A stretch of DNA of 64,000 nt from Kribbella flavida DSM 17836 (GCF_000024345.1 NC_013729.1:1116001-1180000), one strand, 5' to 3'; counted from the first letter of the stretch, positions 42,177-51,391 are shown. A program made the numbers and translations. Notes: generated by a model from the sequence alone, not told the origin.

Positions 42177-42725
42177 TCAGTAGCCCAGATCGTCTGCCTC
42201 TTCTTCCAGGTTGATCCACGAGAGATGTCGCTCATCAAGTTCAGGCCGATAGTCACCGCTCGCGCCCTGCAGGCCGGTCACTGTGGCTGACAGGAGACCA
42301 GCCAGGGTGGTGAACTCGTGGAACGTGTAGGGAACCGGGGGAGCGTCGTCGAGAATCAGGTACAGGTCGTCGCTTCCATCGAAGCTCAGCGCGAGCGCGC
42401 TGCCACCGGGGTCGACGGCGAACGGCACCAAGTTCGGACTCGCTACTAGCTGGAGGTACTCGGCGTGAGATGCGTGCCGTTGTATCGCGCGCTCGACCGG
42501 GAGTGGGTACCACTCGGCGATGAAGGAGAACCCACCGGCGCCAGTGAGCGTGGTGCCGTCGTGGACGAGGTATGCATCGCGCAACGCCTCAGGTAAGTCG
42601 GCACCGACTGCGGTGCTCCAGCGATGCAGTTGGTCGCGGGCGGCTGGTGGTCGCAGGCTCGACAGGACCTGGGGGCTTGACGCGAGCTCGCGCTCGATGT
42701 CGCGCCAGAGGGACTCGATACTCAT
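42177..42725 (-). CDS. SMI1/KNR4 (SUKH) family protein
   Basis: A 182-residue protein with the SUKH pattern: LRPPAARDQLHRWSTAVGADLPEALRDAYLVHDG (in parts: LPEALRDAYLVHDG near residue 44-57), then GGFSFIAEWYPLP and the acidic VDPGGSALALSFDGSDDLYLI segment. SUKH proteins often serve as immunity proteins for contact-dependent or polymorphic toxins. No toxin gene is adjacent, so it may be an orphan immunity gene or have a housekeeping role. Confidence 0.8.
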   Translation of the reverse strand: MSIESLWRDIERELASSPQVLSSLRPPAARDQLHRWSTAVGADLPEALRDAYLVHDGTTLTGAGGFSFIAEWYPLPVERAIQRHASHAEYLQLVASPNLVPFAVDPGGSALALSFDGSDDLYLILDDAPPVPYTFHEFTTLAGLLSATVTGLQGASGDYRPELDERHLSWINLEEEADDLGY

Positions 42726-42839
42726 GAGGTCACCCTAGGGAGCGCCTACTTCACATCAGGTTCCTTGGAGAAACCAGGGGATCGTTGGTTTCTGGTTCAT
42801 GGGCGGATTTTCGTCCGGGATCGGTGCGAGGATGCGGAG

Positions 42840-43955
42840 ATGAAGACGTCGACGGAGACGACGGTCACCTGGGCGCAGGCGCTGGGCTGGCGGATGGGGC
42901 GGCACCTGCTGGACCCGATCGGGTCGGAGTCGGTGGCCGACGTCGTTCGTCGGCTGGGTGCGGTGCTGTCCATGGACGAGTCCCTCGCCGAGCTCGCGGT
43001 GAGGACCCGGCGCGAGACGTCTCGTCCCGGCGAGCTCGCGGCGGCGGTGGCGGACGGGACGGTGATCAAGGCGTTCGCGTTCCGCGGGGCGATGCACTAC
43101 CTCGCGCCCGAGGACGGTGGGATCTACCTCGCGCTCCGGTCGGCCGGGCGGCAGTGGGAGCTGCCGAGCTGGGTGGAGTACTACCGGCTCGCGCCGCAGG
43201 ACTGGCCCGACTTCCGCGCCGCGGTGCGTGATGCGCTGAGCGACGGGCCGCTGACCATCTTCGAGCTCGGCGATGTGCTGACGCGCCGCCCGGCGTACCG
43301 GCACCTGAAGCCGGTTTTCGCCGAGGGCGCGGGCACGCTGATCAAGCCGCTGACGTGGCAAGGCGACGTGAGCCTGGGTCCACGCCGGGACGGGCAGCAC
43401 ACCTTCCAGCGCCTCGACAGCAACCCGCGGTGGCCAGGGCTGCCCGAGCTCGACGACGCGGGTCCGCGCGCCATCACGGCGTACTTTCGAAGCTACGGAC
43501 CAGCGACCTTCGCCCATCTTCACTACTGGCTCGGCAACGGGCTGAGCGCCGGCCGCAAACGGATCAACGGTTGGATCTCCGGGCTCGGTGATCGACTGGC
43601 TGCAGTCGACGTCCAAGGCACCACGGCCTACGTGGTGCGGGAGGATGTCGACGCGCTGGCTGCTTCGCGGCATTCGGAGGCCGTGCGGTTCCTTCCCGGG
43701 CACGACCAGTGGGTGATCGGTCCCGGCACCAGTGACGTCCACGTGACCCCGGCATCGCTACGAGCGCTCATGACCCGCAAAGCCAACCCTGTGGTAGTTG
43801 GCGGAGTCGTCTGCGGAACATGGGCGCTCAGGGGTGACGAGCTCACGGTCGCCTGGCTCGGCGAGCGACGACCACCCGAGAAGGCCATCGAGCAAGAGGC
43901 CGCGAGACTCTCCGGCATCCTCGGCCGGGACCTGCACTTGAGACGGACCTCGTAG
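42840..43955 (+). CDS. Winged-helix DNA-binding protein of the AlkZ-like (HTH_42) family
   Basis: A 371-residue protein with repeated winged-helix modules. The C-terminal FLPGHDQWVIGPGT and GTWALRGDELTVAWL motifs are those of the HTH_42 (DUF1006) family, whose characterised members AlkZ and YcaQ are DNA glycosylases that remove alkylated or cross-linked bases. Whether this member is a glycosylase is not shown. The ATG at 42840 is preferred to the one at 42765 because the family N-terminus (TVTWAQALGWRMGRHLL) starts just after it. Confidence 0.8.
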   Translation: MKTSTETTVTWAQALGWRMGRHLLDPIGSESVADVVRRLGAVLSMDESLAELAVRTRRETSRPGELAAAVADGTVIKAFAFRGAMHYLAPEDGGIYLALRSAGRQWELPSWVEYYRLAPQDWPDFRAAVRDALSDGPLTIFELGDVLTRRPAYRHLKPVFAEGAGTLIKPLTWQGDVSLGPRRDGQHTFQRLDSNPRWPGLPELDDAGPRAITAYFRSYGPATFAHLHYWLGNGLSAGRKRINGWISGLGDRLAAVDVQGTTAYVVREDVDALAASRHSEAVRFLPGHDQWVIGPGTSDVHVTPASLRALMTRKANPVVVGGVVCGTWALRGDELTVAWLGERRPPEKAIEQEAARLSGILGRDLHLRRTS

Positions 43956-44006
43956 CCGGCGAAAGTCGTACGGCGGCCCGCCTGCCTCGCGAGCGGCCGG
44001 GCGGCA

Positions 44007-44951
44007 TCATTGCCGGGTAAGTGGAATCTCCGTTGCTCGGTGGGTCAGCTTCTGCGGGTTGCGGACGTAGTACAAGCCGGTGATGCGGGAGTCCTCGACG
44101 CTGATGGCGATGACGCCGTCGAGGTCGCCGTCGTAGTGCAGAGCCAGTGCGGGGCTGCCGTTGACCGCGGTCGGTTCGACGGTGAGCGTGACGTCGTGCT
44201 TGGTGAGGCCACCGACGATGAACGTCGCCACCTTGCGGGCGCCGACGACCGGCCGCGGAGTGGTCTGCTTGATGCCGCCGCCGTCGCTGATCGCCACGAC
44301 GTCGGGCGCGAGCACGTCGAGCAGGCCTTGCAGGTCCCGGGTCTCGAGCGCGCGCTGGAAGGCGTCGAGCGCAACCTGGGCCTGCCGGGCGGTGACTGAG
44401 CGGCGCGGCCGCCGGGCTTCGACGTGGCGGCGGGCACGGTGGGCGATCTGGTGCACCGCGGCCGGGGTCTTGTCGACGGCGGCCGCGATGTCGTCGTAGC
44501 CGATCCCGAAGGCCTCGCGCAGGACGAACACCGCGCGTTCGGTCGGTGTCAACGTCTCGAGAACGAGCATCAGCGCCATCGACACGCTCTCGGACAGTTC
44601 GACGTCGGCAGCCACGTCCGGCGTGGTGAGCAGCGGCTCCGGAAGCCACGAGCCGACGTACGACTCGCGGCGGCGCTTGACCGAGCGCAGCCGGTTGAGT
44701 GCTTGCCGGCTGGTGATCCGGACCAGGTAGGCGCGATGGTCCTTGACCTGGTCCAGGTCGACCTTCACCCAGCGCAGCCAGGCTTCCTGCAGGACGTCCT
44801 CGGCATCGGCCGCCGAACCGAGCATCTCGTAGGCAACGGTGAACAGCAGGTTCCGATGCGTGACGAAGGCCTCGGTCGCCGCGTCCGTGGCGCCGGCGGA
44901 TTCCGCCGGAGCATCGGCCTTCCGGCCGTGCGATTCACCTGTGCTGTTCAT
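44007..44951 (-). CDS. sigJ: ECF41-type sigma factor with C-terminal SnoaL-like domain
   Basis: A 314-residue sigma factor. Region 2 covers about 25-95 (LLFTVAYEMLGSAADAEDVLQEAWLRW, in parts LGSAADAEDVLQEAWLRW), and region 4 about 130-190. A SnoaL_2/NTF2-like domain follows at about 200-310. The ECF41 hallmarks are present: WLPEPL between regions 2 and 4, and DGGGI in the C-terminal domain. In this group the fused domain acts as a built-in regulator instead of a separate anti-sigma factor. The ATG at 44951 has a GGAGAGGA site. It lies 64 bases after an oxidoreductase gene on the same strand, the gene type normally paired with ECF41. Confidence 0.93.
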   Translation of the reverse strand: MNSTGESHGRKADAPAESAGATDAATEAFVTHRNLLFTVAYEMLGSAADAEDVLQEAWLRWVKVDLDQVKDHRAYLVRITSRQALNRLRSVKRRRESYVGSWLPEPLLTTPDVAADVELSESVSMALMLVLETLTPTERAVFVLREAFGIGYDDIAAAVDKTPAAVHQIAHRARRHVEARRPRRSVTARQAQVALDAFQRALETRDLQGLLDVLAPDVVAISDGGGIKQTTPRPVVGARKVATFIVGGLTKHDVTLTVEPTAVNGSPALALHYDGDLDGVIAISVEDSRITGLYYVRNPQKLTHRATEIPLTRQ

Positions 44952-45015
44952 GAAGTCCTCTCCTGCCCGGTAGCCGGTGGTCCGGCGGCCGATGCCACGA
45001 CGGCGGGTTGGTGTC

Positions 45016-46206
45016 CTAGGCAACCGACGGGGTGGTGTCGTCGCGGCGGGTCCGCAGCAGCTGCGGCCGGTGCTTGCCGTCCTTGGGCCACGAGTGCGAA
45101 CCCGGTTTCTCCGCCTCCTTGACCAGATGCTTCACGCTGAAAGCACAGGACAGCTCCTTCAGCTTCTTGCCCGCACGTCCCGGGAAGTACAGCGGCGCCG
45201 CGACGTCGTTCTTGTGGGCGAGCTGGAAGATCCCGGCGTGCCGGCCGAAGCTGATGCACATCGCGCTGAACGACAGGTCGATCGGGGTCGGCCGCTCGCC
45301 GGCGATCCGGTGCAGCACGGTGTCCGCGGCGTGAGCACCCAGGCAGCCCGCGGCGTACGCGCTCATCCGGAACGGCAGCTCGGACGGCGCCGAGGAGTCG
45401 CCCGCCGCGACGATGCGCTCGTCGTTCACGCTGGTCAGGGTTTCGTCGGTGATCAGGCGACCGGCGGCGTCGGTCCGCAGCCCACTGCGAGCGGCCAGGT
45501 CGGGTACGCCGAAGCCCGCTGTCCAGATCGTCACCTCGCTGGGCAGGGTCCGCCCGTCACCGAGCTCCACGCTTTCCTGTGTCACCGCGGTGACCGACGC
45601 TTTGGGTCCTTCGATGACCCTGACGCCCAGCCTGGCCAGGTACTTGCGGGCGGTACGCCGAGCCCGAGGGTGCAGGTACGGCCCGAGGGCAGCACCGCAG
45701 ACCAGCGTGACGGCGCGGCCCTGCTCCGCCAGTTCCGCAGCGGTCTCGATGCCGGTCGGTCCGCCTCCGACGACGGTCACGCCGGCTGCGAGCGGCCGGT
45801 CGGCGAGCACCGACCGCAGCCGCTGTGCCGCGTCCAGGGTCGCGATCGGGTAGGCGAACTCGGCCGCTCCCGGCACCTGTGGCCCCGCACTGCCGCTGCC
45901 TACCGCATAGACCAGGTAGTCGTAGCCGATCGTGCCACCCTCGGCGAGCGTCACGGAGCGCTCGGCCGCGTCGATCCGCGTCACGCTGTCCACGACCAGC
46001 CGAACCCCCTCGGCGAGAACGTCGTCGTAGGCGACGACCGCGTCGTGGGTCCCGCCGACCAGTTGGTGCAGCCGGAGCCGCGGTACGAAGACCCGCCGCG
46101 GGTTCACGACGGTCACCGTCACGTCGTCACGCTGCGTGAGACGGTTGGCCGCCATCACCCCGGCGTACCCGCCGCCGACCACAACGATCTCGGTGTTCTG
46201 CTGCAT
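45016..46206 (-). CDS. FAD/NAD(P)-dependent oxidoreductase (NDH-2-like), ECF41 partner
   Basis: A 396-residue pyridine nucleotide-disulfide-type flavoprotein. The FAD motif IVVVGGGYAGVMAANRL is at residues 7-23, the NAD motif VTVVGGGPTGIETAAELAEQG (in parts GGGPTGIETAAEL) near 155, and the second FAD motif DERIVAAGDSS near 275. It resembles type II NADH dehydrogenases and AIF-like quinone reductases and has no redox Cys pair. The ATG at 46206 has GAAGGAGA five bases upstream. It is in one operon with the ECF41 factor, and an ECF41-like promoter lies before it. Confidence 0.9.
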   Translation of the reverse strand: MQQNTEIVVVGGGYAGVMAANRLTQRDDVTVTVVNPRRVFVPRLRLHQLVGGTHDAVVAYDDVLAEGVRLVVDSVTRIDAAERSVTLAEGGTIGYDYLVYAVGSGSAGPQVPGAAEFAYPIATLDAAQRLRSVLADRPLAAGVTVVGGGPTGIETAAELAEQGRAVTLVCGAALGPYLHPRARRTARKYLARLGVRVIEGPKASVTAVTQESVELGDGRTLPSEVTIWTAGFGVPDLAARSGLRTDAAGRLITDETLTSVNDERIVAAGDSSAPSELPFRMSAYAAGCLGAHAADTVLHRIAGERPTPIDLSFSAMCISFGRHAGIFQLAHKNDVAAPLYFPGRAGKKLKELSCAFSVKHLVKEAEKPGSHSWPKDGKHRPQLLRTRRDDTTPSVA

Positions 46207-46240
46207 GGTGTCTCCTTCGCTCCGAAGTGTTCGAGCACCA

Positions 46241-46267
46241 GACACCGACTGAGCGAAGATCCTGACA
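46241..46267 (-). promoter_or_regulatory. Candidate ECF41-dependent promoter
   Basis: On the minus strand TGTCAGG (46261-46267) is followed after exactly 16 bases by TGTC (46241-46244). The published ECF41 consensus is TGTCACA-N16-CGTC. It predicts a start about 28 bases before the oxidoreductase ATG, so the sigma factor would transcribe its own operon. Confidence 0.6.
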
Positions 46268-46340
46268 GCGTGTTACCCAGATCACAGGTAGCCGAGGCGA
46301 GCGGGCGAGGGCGCGGGCACGATGGGCAGCCAGGAAAGCC

Positions 46341-46853
46341 ATGGTTCAGGATGTGACGATGACTGCTGAACGCGTGCTTGTTCGTCCTGCGGCGGAAGCC
46401 GACGACCCCGCACTGCTGGCCCTGGATTCCGCCGCGTGGGACTCCAGCAGCGGGTTCCCTTCGTTCCGAGCCGCGCTGCGCGGGAGCTTCTTCACCGAGC
46501 GCGCCGGACCCCAGAGCTACCTCGTCGCGGAGCTCGGCGGTGATGTGGTCGGGTACGTCAAGCTGCAGGACAAGTACCAGTTCGCCGAGGGAGCCGGCGT
46601 ACTGGAGGTAGCCGGTCTGGCCGTCTCGCCGACGGCGCGGGGCAAGGGCATCGGCTCCACCCTGCTCGACGCGGTGGCCACCGAGGCGAAGCAGCGCGGC
46701 GCCCGGAAGATCTCCCTGTACGTCTTCGAGACCAACACGTCTGCCCAACGCCTGTACGAACGGCACGGCTACGTCGTCGAAGGGCGCCGCATCGCCGAAT
46801 TCGTCATCGACGGCGCTCCCCGGACCGATCTGTCCTTGGCCAAGTATCTGTGA
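46341..46853 (+). CDS. GNAT-family N-acetyltransferase
   Basis: A 170-residue acetyltransferase. Motif A, VAGLAVSPTARGKGIGSTLL near residues 91-110, binds acetyl-CoA; the NTSAQRLYERHGYVVEGRR segment near 133-151 is motif B. The start MVQDVTMTAERVLVRP offers ATGs at 46341 (AGGA five bases upstream) and 46359. Substrate unknown. Confidence 0.9.
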   Translation: MVQDVTMTAERVLVRPAAEADDPALLALDSAAWDSSSGFPSFRAALRGSFFTERAGPQSYLVAELGGDVVGYVKLQDKYQFAEGAGVLEVAGLAVSPTARGKGIGSTLLDAVATEAKQRGARKISLYVFETNTSAQRLYERHGYVVEGRRIAEFVIDGAPRTDLSLAKYL

Positions 46854-46866
46854 GCAGCTGAAAGAA

Positions 46867-47787
46867 TCAGTCTTCGGCGACCCGGATGATCGTTCGGCCG
46901 GGTGTTTGCGGGCTGCCGGCGAAGGCGGTGGGGGCTTCGGACAGCGGTCGTACGGCGCCGATGATCGGGGTCAGCCGGCCGTCGCGGAGGCGGTCGGCGA
47001 TGGAGGCGAGCTGGCCACGGTCCGGCTCGACGATGAAGAAGACGGCTCGGCCGTCGCGGGGTTTGACCGTCGGTGGAGCGGCGATGGTGACCAGCGCGCC
47101 TCCGGCGCGGACCAGCGCGGCCGAGGCGTCCAGGATGTCGCCGCCGATCACGTCGAAGACCACGTCCACCTCGCCGGCGGCTTCCAGTGGTTCGCTGTCG
47201 AGGTCCACGAACCTGTGCACGCCGAGGTCGAGCGCGGTCGCCCGGTGGGCGGCGCGACCCGTGCCGATCACCTGGGCACCGATCTCCCGCGCGAGTTGTA
47301 CGGCGAGCGAACCGACCGCGCCCGCGGCTCCGTGGACCAGCACGGTCTGGCCGGTGCGCAGACGGCCGTGCTCGAACAGACCCTGCCAGGCGGTCAGCCC
47401 GGAAATCGGCGAGGCGGCCGCGACGACGTGGTCCACGTCAGCGGGCAGCGGAGCGAGGTTGCGCGCTTCCACCGCGACGTACTCCGCCAGTGTTCCGTTC
47501 CGGGTCCAGTCGGTCAGGCCGAACACGCGCTGACCCACCGTGAGACCGGTGGTGCCGAACCCGAGCTCGGCGACGACGCCTGCTACTTCGTGCCCCGGCA
47601 CGCTCGGGGTCCGATCTCGACCGGCCCGGTCGGTCCAGGTGCCGGGCCACTCGAGCTCGCCGCGGGTGAACCCGGCGGCGTGGACCCGGACGATGACGTC
47701 GTTCTCGGCAGCATGAGGAGAGGGGAGGTCCGTCAGGGACAGCCCGTCGACGCCGGCAGCGCGGTCTCGAACGGTGATTGCACGCAT
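46867..47787 (-). CDS. NAD(P)-dependent quinone oxidoreductase-type MDR protein
   Basis: A 306-residue medium-chain reductase without zinc ligands. It has the GroES-like N-terminal domain (PSVPGHEVAGVVAE near 62-75) and the cofactor motif VLVHGAAGAVGSLAVQLA near 149-166, as in zeta-crystallin-type quinone reductases. The C-terminus keeps the PQTPGRTIIRV ending of the family. A stand-alone gene, convergent with the GNAT. Confidence 0.9.
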   Translation of the reverse strand: MRAITVRDRAAGVDGLSLTDLPSPHAAENDVIVRVHAAGFTRGELEWPGTWTDRAGRDRTPSVPGHEVAGVVAELGFGTTGLTVGQRVFGLTDWTRNGTLAEYVAVEARNLAPLPADVDHVVAAASPISGLTAWQGLFEHGRLRTGQTVLVHGAAGAVGSLAVQLAREIGAQVIGTGRAAHRATALDLGVHRFVDLDSEPLEAAGEVDVVFDVIGGDILDASAALVRAGGALVTIAAPPTVKPRDGRAVFFIVEPDRGQLASIADRLRDGRLTPIIGAVRPLSEAPTAFAGSPQTPGRTIIRVAED

Positions 47788-47907
47788 GAGTGACCCCTAA
47801 CGGTAGGCAGCTACGATCGCTCGTTTTCGACCGTACCGACGAGGTTGCCCGCATCCATGGGCCATTGCCCGGCAGGGAGGATGGGCCACTTCGCCCAGCG
47901 TGCCGAT

Positions 47908-48816
47908 CTACTGCTGTGGACCCAGCCCGGCCAGCGGCAGCGGTGCTCGCAGGGTGATGCTGACGATGCCGTAACTGAAGCCGAGGTGTTCGTTGAGGCG
48001 GCGCATCGCGTCGTTGCCCCGCTGCGTCCAGGTGTAGATCTCGGTGATTCCGTGGTCGGCGGCCCACGCCATGCTGGTGCGTTTGAGGGTCGCGGCGACC
48101 GACTTGCCGCGCCACTCCCGGCGTACGGCGGTGTAGGCGACCTCCGCGCGTTCCGGACGATCGGTGTCCAGCAGCAGCCCCGCCACGCCGATCACCGTGT
48201 CACCGGCGACGGCCACGAACATCGCGGCCGGGTCGTTGATCCACTCCGTCTCCCAGTCCGTCGGCGAAACCCGCAGCGGGACCGGCAGGTCCATGTCCGG
48301 CAAGGTCGGCAGCGCGACCTGGTGGTAGGCCGCCGGCCACAGCTCCGGACGGTCCGCGACCGAGACGATGCGGTACTCCGTCGGTGCCGCCGGCCACGGC
48401 TCGTCGCCGAGCTGCCGCACCTGCTCGACCTGCCGATCCGTTTCCACGAAGCCGAACCGCTCCGCGAAGAGCCGCGACCCGTCGTCGTCGACGCCGGTCC
48501 CGGCAGCGTCGTAGCCCTGGGCAACGGCATGGTCGGCGAGCGCCCGGAGCAGGCTGGTCCCCACGCCGCGTCGCCGGAACTCCGGGTGGACGCGCGGCGT
48601 GAGCGACGCCCGTTCGCCGTCGCCGGAACGATCCGCCAGTCCGCTGCCGACCACGTGGCCGTCGGCCTCCGCCAGCAGCATCAGCCGGCCGGGGCGGTCC
48701 CGCTCGCGCAGCTCGGCGACGGTCGGGCAGCGCTCGTACGGCAGTACGGCGATCCGCACCGCGCGCCAAGCCTCGTAGTCGGCGTCGGTGATCGCCGTCC
48801 GGACAGTCGCAGTCAT
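47908..48816 (-). CDS. Tandem-GNAT acetyltransferase
   Basis: A 302-residue protein with two GNAT folds. The N-terminal domain has LTPRVHPEFRRRGVGTSLL near residue 72-90. The C-terminal domain has VAYTAVRREWRGKSVAATLKR near 245 and NDAMRRLNEHLGFSYG near 278. The architecture resembles MshD-like or aminoglycoside-type double acetyltransferases, but no substrate can be named. The ATG at 48816 is used; the longer frame upstream lacks similarity. Confidence 0.85.
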   Translation of the reverse strand: MTATVRTAITDADYEAWRAVRIAVLPYERCPTVAELRERDRPGRLMLLAEADGHVVGSGLADRSGDGERASLTPRVHPEFRRRGVGTSLLRALADHAVAQGYDAAGTGVDDDGSRLFAERFGFVETDRQVEQVRQLGDEPWPAAPTEYRIVSVADRPELWPAAYHQVALPTLPDMDLPVPLRVSPTDWETEWINDPAAMFVAVAGDTVIGVAGLLLDTDRPERAEVAYTAVRREWRGKSVAATLKRTSMAWAADHGITEIYTWTQRGNDAMRRLNEHLGFSYGIVSITLRAPLPLAGLGPQQ

Positions 48817-48906
48817 GACCTCAGCTTGCCCTGATTCCCCGGAAAGAGCGCGGGGTTTTGTGCCCTCGCTGACCACCCGCTCCGATCGGCCCAGCTGCTG
48901 CTGAGG

Positions 48907-49581
48907 TCAGTCGAGATCGGCGACGGTTTCGACGTCAGCGGTCTTGCCCGCGACGATCAGCACGTCGCCGCGGTGCACGACGGTGTCGGCGGTGGCGTAG
49001 GTGAAACCCTCGCCGGGACGTTTGACGCCGACCACGGTGACGCCGTACTTCGAGCGGAGCCGGCTCTTGCCCAGCGACTGGTCGTGGGTCTGGACCGGGG
49101 CGTTGGTTTTCACGATCGCGTAGTCGTCCTCGAACTCGATGAAGTCGAGCATCCGGCCGGTGACCAGGTGCGCGACGCGTTCGCCCATGTCGTGCTCGGG
49201 CAGGACCACGTGGTGGGCGCCGATCCGTTCCAGGATGCGGCCCTGCTGCCGGTTGGTGGCCTTGGCCCAGATGGTGGGGATGGCGAAGTCGGCCAGCAAG
49301 GACGTGGTCAGGATGCTCGCCTCGAGGTTGCTGCCGATGCCGACCACGGCGCGCTCGAACTCCGGTACGCCGAGCTGGCGCAGCGCCTCCTCGTCGGTGG
49401 TGTCGGCGACAACGGTGTGGGTCAGCTCGTCGGCGATGGCCTGGACGCGGCGCGGGTCGGCATCGATTCCGAGGATCTGGTAGCCGCCGCGGGCGAGTTC
49501 GCGGGCCAGTGAGCTGCCGAAGCGGCCGAGGCCGATCACGACGATGCGCGAGCTGTGGTTCGTGCGTTTCTGGTCAGCCAA
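48907..49581 (-). CDS. ktrA: Potassium uptake regulatory subunit (KtrA/TrkA, RCK)
   Basis: A 224-residue cytoplasmic gating protein. The RCK_N Rossmann fold has IVVIGLGRFGSSLARELA near residues 13-30 and the acidic GIDADP after beta-2; the RCK_C domain runs from about residue 140 to the end. It binds NAD(H) or ATP and gates the KtrB channel. Its start overlaps the stop of the channel gene by eight bases, so both subunits are made together. Confidence 0.92.
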   Translation of the reverse strand: MADQKRTNHSSRIVVIGLGRFGSSLARELARGGYQILGIDADPRRVQAIADELTHTVVADTTDEEALRQLGVPEFERAVVGIGSNLEASILTTSLLADFAIPTIWAKATNRQQGRILERIGAHHVVLPEHDMGERVAHLVTGRMLDFIEFEDDYAIVKTNAPVQTHDQSLGKSRLRSKYGVTVVGVKRPGEGFTYATADTVVHRGDVLIVAGKTADVETVADLD

Positions 49582-50908
49582 CGACGGGTCTCTCCTCAGG
49601 TAGTTCGTAGCGGCGCGGACGGTCTCTGATCGCGAGTGCCGACGCCAGGGTGACCGGACCGAGCCGGCCGATGAACATCAAGGCCATCAGGACGAACTGT
49701 CCGGCCACCGGGAGCTTCGCGGTGATGCCGGTGGACATGCCGACGGTGCCGAACGCCGAGACGGTTTCGAACAGCACGTCGTCCAGCTTGAACGAGGTCA
49801 TCGCCAGCAGCGCGAGCGTCCCGGCCATCACAGTGCCGACGCCGAGCAGGGCGACGGTGAGTGCCTGGCGCTGGACCTGCCCGGGCAGCCGGCGGTTCAG
49901 GACGTGGACCGTCGGTTCGCCACGGATCTCGGCGAGCATGACGAAGGCCAGCAGCGCGAAGGTGGTCACCTTGATGCCGCCCGCGGTGCCGGCGCTGCCG
50001 CCGCCGATGAACATCAGCACGTCGTTGACCAGCAGCGTGGTCGGCTCCAACTGGGCCACGTCGAGACTGTTGAACCCGGCGGTCCGCGGCATCACACCGT
50101 GGAACAGCCCGACCAGCAATCTGTGGTGAAGCTCCAGCGCGCCGAGCGTGGCGGGATTGCGCCACTCGACCACGGTGACGGCGACGGTGCCGACGACCAG
50201 CAGACCGCCGTACGTGGCCAGCGTGATCCGGGTGTGCAGCGACCACGGCCGGCCGCGCCACTCGCGCCGGCGGCGGCGCAGCAACTCCAGCACGACCGGG
50301 AAGCCCAGGCCGCCGAGAACGATCGCCGCCATGATCGGGAAGCAGATGAACGGGTCGGTGGCGAACCCGATCAGGCTGTCGCTGTACAGGGCGAAGCCGG
50401 CGTTGTTGTACGCCGACACCGCGTGGAACACCCCGAGGTAGACCGCGCGGCCGAACGACTCGCCGTAGCCGAGACCGAAGCGCAGCGCGAGCAGGATCGC
50501 GATGACGACCTCGACGGCGAGGCTGAGCCGGATCACGCCGCCGACGACCTGGCGGACGTCGCCCAGACCCAGCGCTTTCGTCTCGGCCTGGGCCGACAGT
50601 TGCAGGCGCATGCCGAGCCGACGTGCGACCAGCAGGGCGAGGACCGAGGCCAGCGTCATCACCCCCAGGCCGCCGATCTGGATCAGCCCGAGAACGACGC
50701 CTTCGCCGAACCCGGACCAGTACGTCGGGGTGTCGACCACGATCAGGCCGGTGACGCACACCGCCGACACCGCGGTGAACAGCGCCGGCACCACACCGGT
50801 CGACTCTCCGGTGGTCGATGCCACTGGCAACATCAGTAGCATGGTGCCGACGGCTGTCACCGCTGCGAACCCGGCCACGACCAGCTGGCCCGGGTGGCGC
50901 CACTTCAT
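49574..50908 (-). CDS. ktrB: Potassium transporter membrane subunit (KtrB/TrkH)
   Basis: A 444-residue membrane protein with the four membrane-pore-membrane repeats of the Trk/Ktr/HKT superfamily. Selectivity-filter-like segments include AVCVTGLIVVD near residue 50, SAYNNAGFALY near 165, PRTAGFNSLD near 275 and AFGTVGMST near 390, each supplying a filter glycine. It takes up potassium with KtrA, encoded immediately downstream. Confidence 0.92.
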   Translation of the reverse strand: MKWRHPGQLVVAGFAAVTAVGTMLLMLPVASTTGESTGVVPALFTAVSAVCVTGLIVVDTPTYWSGFGEGVVLGLIQIGGLGVMTLASVLALLVARRLGMRLQLSAQAETKALGLGDVRQVVGGVIRLSLAVEVVIAILLALRFGLGYGESFGRAVYLGVFHAVSAYNNAGFALYSDSLIGFATDPFICFPIMAAIVLGGLGFPVVLELLRRRRREWRGRPWSLHTRITLATYGGLLVVGTVAVTVVEWRNPATLGALELHHRLLVGLFHGVMPRTAGFNSLDVAQLEPTTLLVNDVLMFIGGGSAGTAGGIKVTTFALLAFVMLAEIRGEPTVHVLNRRLPGQVQRQALTVALLGVGTVMAGTLALLAMTSFKLDDVLFETVSAFGTVGMSTGITAKLPVAGQFVLMALMFIGRLGPVTLASALAIRDRPRRYELPEERPVVG

Positions 50909-51063
50909 CCGTACCTCCGTTGTCGCTGCCCGCTGGATCGTACGCGGCGGTGCCGTCGACTACATCCTTGCCGCCGGGAGTTCATCACCCGGAATCCCTG
51001 TGCAGCAACGGTGTTAGAGGTCTGTTAGAAACCGCCGAACCCAGCTGGTGAGCGCCAACGGTG

Positions 51064-51390
51064 CTACTTCTCGGCCGTGCCGGACTCTGCGCTGACGGAC
51101 TCCTGGTAGATGTCCGCGTAGGTGCGCGAATCCTTGATCAGCTCGTCGCAGAAGGCCGCGACGTCCTCGCCGGTGAGCTCCAGCACGCCCCGGCCGGCAG
51201 CGGCGCCCTCCTCGAAGAAGCCGAGCAACCCGGGCAGCAGGTGGCCTTCCTGCAGGTCGATCGGTCCGACCTTGAAGTAGTACTTCTGGATCTCCTGGTA
51301 GACGATCTGGTAGTCCGGCGGGAGCGCCTTGACGCGTGCCACGTGCGCCCGCCACTGCTTCTTGCCGTCGATGATGTCCCGAATGCCCAC
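51064..51390 (-). CDS. DUF1048 family protein
   Basis: A 108-residue soluble helical protein of the DUF1048 family. It has ALPPDYQIVYQEIQKYYF near residues 22-39 and a GLLGFFEEGAAAGRGVLELTGEDVAAFCDEL (in parts GLLGFFEEGAAAGRGVLEL) helix region. It starts one base after its paralogue and is the last gene of a PadR operon. DUF1048 proteins are regularly encoded beside PadR regulators; function unknown. Confidence 0.88.
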   Translation of the reverse strand: MGIRDIIDGKKQWRAHVARVKALPPDYQIVYQEIQKYYFKVGPIDLQEGHLLPGLLGFFEEGAAAGRGVLELTGEDVAAFCDELIKDSRTYADIYQESVSAESGTAEK

Positions 51391-51391
51391 G

